64,000 bases of DNA from Collimonas sp. PA-H2 (GTDB lineage: Bacteria; Pseudomonadota; Gammaproteobacteria; Burkholderiales; Burkholderiaceae_D): NCBI RefSeq assembly GCF_002564105.1, contig NZ_PDBX01000001.1:3534001-3598000 (forward strand). Reading direction: 5' to 3'. A program made the translations under genes and the position numbers. Of the stretch, positions 56,750-64,000 are shown in pieces (the stretch's first letter is position 1; the number at the start of each line of letters is the position of its first letter). The notes below the pieces were generated by a model. The model was not told the DNA's origin. It saw only the letters and a list, made by a program, of their open reading frames with translations, and searched no databases.

Positions 56750-57349
56750 CTAAACATTCGGCCACAGGGCGGCAATGTAGGAAAGCTCTGCGTCAACCAT
56801 GGGTTTTGAGCGCGCAATATTTGAACCCAGCGTGTGGAGCTTCGCTTTTCGAACGTCCAGTATTGCCACTAGATCGGACGATTGAGCAATTGATCGTAGT
56901 GCGATTTCCATTAACACAGTCGCCGGATCAATCCTAATTTTATGGAGCTGCTCGTCTTTTAAGTAGAGCTTTATAATGTACCGCTGACCATTAACGATAA
57001 GTCCAAGCTCTGGATTTACCTTTACAACTACTCCAGCATGTTCATAGCTGGATTTTGGCGGATCAAACCACTCTATTTTTTTGTATCCCCACCATTTTCG
57101 ATACCCTTCGATTACCTGATCATAGCTGCCAATTTTCTTTGCATCGGTAATCTTTGCAAGGATTTTGTCCAGTGCCTTTCGATCATTGCCCTCTATGTGC
57201 AGAGCAATCAGAGCTGAGCGAAGAGGGCGGTAGAAGTCTAGTGACGGGTGATATGGCGGGCGGTTCTTGATTTGCGCAACCTTATTCATTTTGGTCGATC
57301 CTGCTCGACATATGACATCGACTGCGTCAGAAAGTGTTACGTCAGGCAT
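56750..57349 (-). CDS. Protein of unknown function near the right attachment site
   Basis: A 199-residue, basic protein without signal peptide (begins MPDVTLSDAVDVICRAG). It contains YRPLRSALIALHIEG, YRKWWGYKKIEWFDPPKS and VKVNPELGLIVNGQRYIIKLYLKDEQL, which recall a conserved family seen in islands and prophages, function unknown to me. It is the last gene before attR; genes at this place in P2-like prophages often affect the host or exclude other phages. Confidence 0.65.
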   Translation of the reverse strand: MPDVTLSDAVDVICRAGSTKMNKVAQIKNRPPYHPSLDFYRPLRSALIALHIEGNDRKALDKILAKITDAKKIGSYDQVIEGYRKWWGYKKIEWFDPPKSSYEHAGVVVKVNPELGLIVNGQRYIIKLYLKDEQLHKIRIDPATVLMEIALRSIAQSSDLVAILDVRKAKLHTLGSNIARSKPMVDAELSYIAALWPNV

Positions 57350-57658
57350 ATCAAGCCTCTTAGGTGAAATGGCTAGCCACAACCTTAGTGTAGAACATTA
57401 TTTGTTGCTGCATATAAATATATTGACTGATGATAGTTTGCCTGAAAGGTGCACTATCCTTTTGTTGTCGTTATACAATAATTGCTAAGTTGCTATGAAG
57501 TGATTTGCATAAGCAAAACCCACTAGCCGGGGCTGTAAATTCCTGCGACTGCCCAACAGCGAACAGGCCAGCGAGCGCGCCGACTGCTGATAGGCTCTGA
57601 AAAAAAATACTGGCACTGCCAGAGAGTTTCCATAAATCAACGCCGGATTAATGGGGGT
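57350..57658. other. Gap near the right end, no gene seen
   Basis: Holds the promoter side of the unknown gene at 56750-57349 and otherwise no convincing gene. The part beyond 57540 changes to a less AT-rich composition. It leads into the arm-site region. Confidence 0.4.
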
Positions 57659-57687
57659 TTTGCGGAGCAGTCACAGAATTGCGGAGC
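57659..57687. repeat. Repeated integrase arm-type motif (right end)
   Basis: TTTGCGGAGCA at 57659-57669 and TTGCGGAGC at 57679-57687 in direct order, 20 bases apart. The same 11-mer occurs twice, inverted, next to attL (12800-12872). This links the two ends to one integrase. Confidence 0.66.
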
Positions 57688-57700
57688 GCGATAGGCAAAT

Positions 57701-57731
57701 AAAAAAGCACCTGCTATCACTAGCAGGTGCT
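57701..57731 (-). terminator. Element-borne terminator for the tRNA gene
   Basis: AGCACCTGCT, six-base loop, AGCAGGTGCT, then TTTTTT on the minus strand. It lies 18 bases past the 3' end of the intact tRNA and replaces the original terminator, which now lies at 12673-12700. Confidence 0.88.
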
Positions 57732-57748
57732 TCCATACTGCATATTAC

Positions 57749-57826
<78 letters not shown>

Positions 57827-57988
57827 AATTCCTCAGGGCGCTGCCATGTGTACTGACGGTGTCGGCACTGCCTAACCAAACACAACAGCATCTCAAAACT
57901 AATTTCGTATTATAGAAAAATACCGCAGCTAAGGGTAGTCGAATTGCAGTGAATCACCTAAAAAATACTGGGTGCTTCACCGCAAATC

Positions 57989-60478
<2,490 letters not shown>

Positions 60479-60805
60479 GGAATCAAATACCAATCTGGTT
60501 ACACTGATTTGCGCTATGGGTGCCGCTGCCTGTCTCTGTCCGTTGTCGAGAAGCTTAAATCGCTGACAGAATCCTCTGAGCACCGGTTCTTACTACTTTC
60601 CTCACTACCTTCCTATCCATCTAAATCAATCTGGTGCTACTATCAATCGAACGCCAAAATCGCGCTCAACTTGGCAAGCTCTAAGGCTTTGAATCTAAAG
60701 CCTTTAATTATAGCATATGGAGGTGCCATCCTCCAATGCAAGCGGCCTTGCGACGCCGCCGGATTTTCTGTTTTTGCCTCGATGTGCTTGTATTTTAAGC
60801 ACTTT
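60479..60805. other. dnaG-rpoD gap with hairpins
   Basis: Holds AAGGCTTT-gaatct-AAAGCCTT (60683-60704) and GGAGG-tgccat-CCTCC (60720-60735). Neither has a T-run, so they may be processing or attenuation signals, such as are known between dnaG and rpoD in E. coli. An internal rpoD promoter is likely but not identified. Confidence 0.45.
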
Positions 60806-62602
60806 TTAGCGCAAATTCATTTCGCTCTCGGCCTCGCGGCGCAGCTGTTCTTGCTTTTGCATCAATTCACGATAGCGATTGCGGGCTTCTTCCGAGCCCA
60901 ATCCGGTCGCTGCCAGCTGATCAAGTTCATCCTTCAATATCTTCATTTTAGTCTGGCGAATCGCGCCCGCCAGTTCTAATCGCGCGGCTTCCGTTTCCGA
61001 TTCCGATTCCGCCGCTATTTCCGCGATCAGCGTTTCAAAATCCTCGCCGCCTTCGCGCAAATGCTCAGCCAATGTTGCAAAATTTGCCTGGTCGCCCATT
61101 TCGTGGCTGGCGGTGATCAGGCGCGCCAGCATTTCCGCGCGGTCCGGGGCAAAGTTCGCGACTGCGTCCAGCGCTGCATCGTCCAGTTCCGAGGCGAAAG
61201 CCGGATGCGCCACCAGCAGGCGGATAATCTGCCGTTCCAGCCCTACCGGCGCCTGGCGGTTGCTGCGCGGCGGCGCGCGGCGCGCAGCAGCAATCGGCTT
61301 GCTCAGTTCAAACAGCGATTCTATTTCGCTAGGCGTCGATTGCGTCAGCTGGGCCAGGCCGCGCACGATTTGCAATCGCAGCGAGGAGGGCGGCATCAAC
61401 TGCAGCAGCGGCTTGGCATCGTACTGCGCCCGCGCACGTCCTTCGGATGTGCTCAGATCGGTTTCGCTTGTTACTTCGTTCAGCAAAAACTGTGACAGCG
61501 GCATGGCGTCATGGATCTGGCGTTCAAACGCTTCCGCTCCCATTTCCCGCACAAAGCTGTCGGGATCGTGTTCCTGCGGCAGAAACAGGAACTTGATGAT
61601 CTTGTTGTCGGTGGCATGCGGCAGGCACGCATCCAGCGCGCGCCGCGCAGCCTTGCGGCCGGCGCGGTCGCCGTCGAAACTGAATACGACGTGGTCGGTC
61701 TGGCGCAAGAGCTTATGCACATGGGTCGGCGTGCAGGCGGTTCCCAAGGTGGCTACCGCCTGCGGGAATCCCAGTTGCGCCAACGCCACCACATCCATAT
61801 AGCCTTCGGTCACCAGCACATAGCCGGCGTCGCGGATTGCCTGGCGGGCCTCGAACAAGCCGTACAGCTCGCTACCCTTTTGAAATAGGGGTGTTTCCGG
61901 CGAATTCAAGTACTTCGGTTCGCCGCTGTCCAGCACGCGTCCGCCAAAGCCGATCACCTGTCCCTTTGTGTTGCGTATAGGAAACATTATGCGATCGCGG
62001 AAGCGGTCGTAGCGCTTGCGGTTATGGCCTTCTTCGTCGGTACGGTCGATCACCAGGCCGGCTTCGACCAGCGCCGTGACTTCATAATCGGGAAATACCT
62101 GGCGCAAGCTGTCCCAGTTGTCGGGGGAATATCCCAGGCCGAATTTGGCCGCTACTTCACCGGTCAGGCCGCGCCTCTTCAGGTAGTCGACGGCATTCGG
62201 CGCATTGCGCAGCTGCTGCCGGTAAAAATCGCAGGCAGAGCTCATGGCATCTGACAAGGCCAGGCTTTTTGCCTGGTATTCAGCCCGTTGTGCAGGCGGA
62301 ATCTTGTCGTCGTTGTCCGGCACCACCATGCCTACGCCTTGCGCCAGGTCTTTCACTGCTTCGACAAAGCCTAGGCCGGAATATTCGATCAGAAAACCGA
62401 TTGCCGTACCGTGGGCGCCGCAGCCAAAGCAGTGATAGAACTGCTTGGTAGGACTGACCGTAAAGCTGGGAGATTTTTCGTTGTGGAAAGGGCACAAGCC
62501 CATCAGGTTGGCGCCGCCTTTTTTCAGCTGCACATACTTGCCCACCACGTCGACAATATCGACGCGGTTGAGCAGGTCCTGGATAAACGATTGCGGGATC
62601 AC
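60806..62602 (-). CDS. dnaG: DNA primase DnaG
   Basis: Makes RNA primers for replication. Zinc site Cys37, His40, Cys58, Cys61 (LCPFHNEKSPSF...HCFGCG); TOPRIM domain with TEGYMDVVAL and FSFDGDRAGRKAA; C-terminal DnaB-binding helical domain. 598 residues, the normal length. It lies between yqeY and rpoD. Confidence 0.97.
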   Translation of the reverse strand: MIPQSFIQDLLNRVDIVDVVGKYVQLKKGGANLMGLCPFHNEKSPSFTVSPTKQFYHCFGCGAHGTAIGFLIEYSGLGFVEAVKDLAQGVGMVVPDNDDKIPPAQRAEYQAKSLALSDAMSSACDFYRQQLRNAPNAVDYLKRRGLTGEVAAKFGLGYSPDNWDSLRQVFPDYEVTALVEAGLVIDRTDEEGHNRKRYDRFRDRIMFPIRNTKGQVIGFGGRVLDSGEPKYLNSPETPLFQKGSELYGLFEARQAIRDAGYVLVTEGYMDVVALAQLGFPQAVATLGTACTPTHVHKLLRQTDHVVFSFDGDRAGRKAARRALDACLPHATDNKIIKFLFLPQEHDPDSFVREMGAEAFERQIHDAMPLSQFLLNEVTSETDLSTSEGRARAQYDAKPLLQLMPPSSLRLQIVRGLAQLTQSTPSEIESLFELSKPIAAARRAPPRSNRQAPVGLERQIIRLLVAHPAFASELDDAALDAVANFAPDRAEMLARLITASHEMGDQANFATLAEHLREGGEDFETLIAEIAAESESETEAARLELAGAIRQTKMKILKDELDQLAATGLGSEEARNRYRELMQKQEQLRREAESEMNLR

Positions 62603-62646
62603 TTGGACTCGACGGCAGGCAGGGCTATGGCAGGAATATCAGGCGT

Positions 62647-63096
62647 TCAGGCTTGGCTGAGTGCGGCTTTTATCAGTGCCGAAACCGCTCCCATGTCGGC
62701 GCGGCCGGCAAGTTTCGGTTTCACTATGGCCATGACCTTGCCCATGTCCTGCGGGCCGGCTGCGCCGCTGGCGCTGATGGCGGCGGCAACTTCAGCCTGG
62801 ATTTCCGCTTCGGATAGACCAGCGGGCATATAGGTGGAAAGAATCGCCAGTTCAGCTTTTTCGATATCGGCCAGATCCTGGCGGCCGCCGGCTTCAAACT
62901 GGCTGATCGAGTCCTTGCGCTGCTTGATCATTTTTTCGATGATCGCCAGCACATGGGTATCGCCCAGTTCGATACGCTCATCGACTTCTTTTTGCTTGAT
63001 GGCTGCGGTGATCAGGCGGATGGCGCCCAGCTTTGCAGTTTCCTTGGCGCGCATCGCGGCCTTCATGTCTTCGGTAATCTGTTCTTTCAAGCCCAT
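62647..63096 (-). CDS. yqeY: GatB/YqeY-domain protein
   Basis: A 149-residue protein: LKEQITEDMKAAMRAKETAKLGAIRLITAAIKQKEVDER at the N-terminus and the C-terminal helical domain (AGLSEAEIQAEVAAAISASGA) shared with the tail of GatB, which binds tRNA. ATG 63096 has GGAGAA before it. Its precise role is unknown; it is widely found between rpsU and dnaG. Confidence 0.93.
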   Translation of the reverse strand: MGLKEQITEDMKAAMRAKETAKLGAIRLITAAIKQKEVDERIELGDTHVLAIIEKMIKQRKDSISQFEAGGRQDLADIEKAELAILSTYMPAGLSEAEIQAEVAAAISASGAAGPQDMGKVMAIVKPKLAGRADMGAVSALIKAALSQA

Positions 63097-63219
63097 GCAG
63101 TTCTCCATTCGGTGGTGTTTTCCATTGTAGACGGGAAAAACAAAATTGCTGGATTGTTATGCCGGTTGCGCGGCGCAATGCTATCGTTATTGCTGCCATT
63201 CACGAAGTGGAAAACGGCA

Positions 63220-63252
63220 AAACCCGCTGCGGAGCAACACCGGAGCGGGTTT
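63220..63252 (-). terminator. Terminator-like hairpin between rpsU and yqeY
   Basis: AAACCCGCT / AGCGGGTTT stem with a 15-base loop, followed on the minus strand by TTTTGCCGTTTT. The corresponding attenuator is known after rpsU in E. coli; it would give more S21 mRNA than dnaG mRNA. Confidence 0.68.
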
Positions 63253-63304
63253 GTAACGCAATTCAATCAACCGCGCTGAGTGCGGTGAAGAATTAATGCA
63301 AATA

Positions 63305-63517
63305 TTAGTACAGTTTCTTCGGCAATTGCTGGCTACGAATGCGCTTGTAATGACGTTTCACAGCAGCTGCCAGCTTGCGCTTGCGCTCAGCTGTTGGCTT
63401 TTCGTAAAATTCACGTGCACGCAACTCAGTCAGCAGACCTGTTTTTTCAATAGTGCGCTTGAAGCGACGCATCGCAACTTCGAAGGGCTCATTTTCTTTA
63501 AGACGAATTGTGGTCAT
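63305..63517 (-). CDS. rpsU: 30S ribosomal protein S21
   Basis: Seventy residues, typical length: [27 protein letters not shown], then a basic C-terminal helix ([24 protein letters not shown]). First gene of the macromolecular synthesis cluster. Confidence 0.98.
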   Translation of the reverse strand: MTTIRLKENEPFEVAMRRFKRTIEKTGLLTELRAREFYEKPTAERKRKLAAAVKRHYKRIRSQQLPKKLY

Positions 63518-63635
63518 GTAAATTCAAACCAAGTTTGTGTAGGGAAGAGCGAGATTATAGCCGGGAAAACGAATAAATGGAAGTGTTATCCCCGCCTGTC
63601 TGCATATTGCCGTTTATTTGCAACAGCAGTCCTGT

Positions 63636-64000
63636 TTAGCGTGATGTCTTGGGGCGATTGCGATCCAGAAACACAGCCAGTACGACCCCGATAAGTGCTC
63701 CGAGTATCAAGCCGATGACGAGAAATATCGACAATTTCGGGGAGGCGGGGCCTGCGGGAGCGTAAATGGCATCGACGACCATGGTTGGGAAAGTGTTGGT
63801 TTTTGTATGCAGATCTACCAATGCCGCGCGTTCGACTGTCAGACCGCGAATTAGCTCATCTTGCTTGGATGCAATGTTGCTTGCGAGGACGCTTGGTTCG
63901 AATTTAATCCCATTACCTGAAGCAGAGGCACTTTTCAGAGTGGCCTCAACGCGTACTTTTTCTGCTTCGGCTTCCGTCATCTGGCGGCTATTGACGGCAA
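63636..64000 (-). CDS. Wzz-type chain-length determinant, C-terminal part (cut by window edge)
   Basis: The last 121 or so residues of a polysaccharide co-polymerase. NSRQMTEAEAEKVRVEATL is open to the edge of the window, and KTNTFPTMVVDAIYAPAGPASPK precedes a C-terminal membrane helix (LSIFLVIGLILGALIGVVLAVFL), the typical periplasm-to-membrane end of Wzz proteins. It should regulate the length of O-antigen or exopolysaccharide. The family member cannot be named from this part. Confidence 0.78.
   Translation of the reverse strand, partial: AVNSRQMTEAEAEKVRVEATLKSASASGNGIKFEPSVLASNIASKQDELIRGLTVERAALVDLHTKTNTFPTMVVDAIYAPAGPASPKLSIFLVIGLILGALIGVVLAVFLDRNRPKTSR

Noticed and set aside
63228..63236. 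A further integrase arm site in the rpsU region
   Set aside because: Only nine bases of the motif and no second copy nearby; a chance match is expected about once in a window of this size.

Overview
The window is a piece of a betaproteobacterial chromosome. The order rpsU - yqeY - dnaG - rpoD - tRNA(CAU), an RpoD with a long basic N-terminal extension, and the style of the P2-like phage genes all suggest Burkholderiales. Oxalobacteraceae (Collimonas/Janthinobacterium/Herbaspirillum type) is my best guess, from protein memory rather than a computed placement.

Chromosomal left flank (1-12.7 kb): the N-terminal part of DNA polymerase II (polB), the organic peroxide pair ohrR-ohr with two look-alike palindromic operators, a small exported four-cysteine protein, an FtsK-type translocase, a large TonB-dependent receptor, and a lipoprotein with IPT/TIG-like repeats and a metzincin-like protease domain.

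Integrated element (12,712-57,795, about 45 kb): it sits in the 3' half of a tRNA gene with anticodon CAU (probably tRNA-Ile2). A 47-48 bp direct repeat marks the ends, and a TTTGCGGAGCA motif lies just inside both ends. From left to right it holds: tyrosine integrase and excisionase-like gene; a short degenerate gpA-like protein; a cytosine methyltransferase with a second long open frame inside it; the P2-type replication endonuclease gpA; small genes, an Ogr-type activator and a repressor switch; and a full P2-like tail, lysis and head block (D-U-T-E'/E-FII-FI-G-H-I-J-W-V, S-R-lysis-X-L-M-N-O, then P-Q on the other strand). A com-dam pair interrupts the late block on the opposite strand. Beyond the portal gene lie a DUF746-type protein and a 12.5 kb type I secretion locus: ABC transporter, membrane fusion protein, two exported small proteins, a 1410-residue secreted protein, TolC-like outer-membrane protein and a frameshifted secreted hydrolase. 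A stray tmRNA (ssrA) 3'-end and two unknown genes complete the element.

The most striking content is the type I locus. Its substrate combines an N-terminal DUF2235/Tle-like alpha/beta hydrolase signature, seven near-identical 80-residue repeats that are not RTX nonapeptides, and a C-terminal domain like those of FrpC-type T1SS proteins. It therefore looks like a lipase-type effector moved from a type VI style of delivery to type I secretion and carried next to a prophage. The small exported proteins beside it are candidate immunity or accessory factors.

Chromosomal right flank (57.7-64 kb): the intact tRNA, then the macromolecular synthesis operon in reverse (rpoD, dnaG, yqeY, rpsU) and the C-terminus of a Wzz-type chain-length protein cut by the window edge. 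Two homopolymer anomalies (the tRNA acceptor arm and the hydrolase frameshift) each look one G short and may be sequencing errors.
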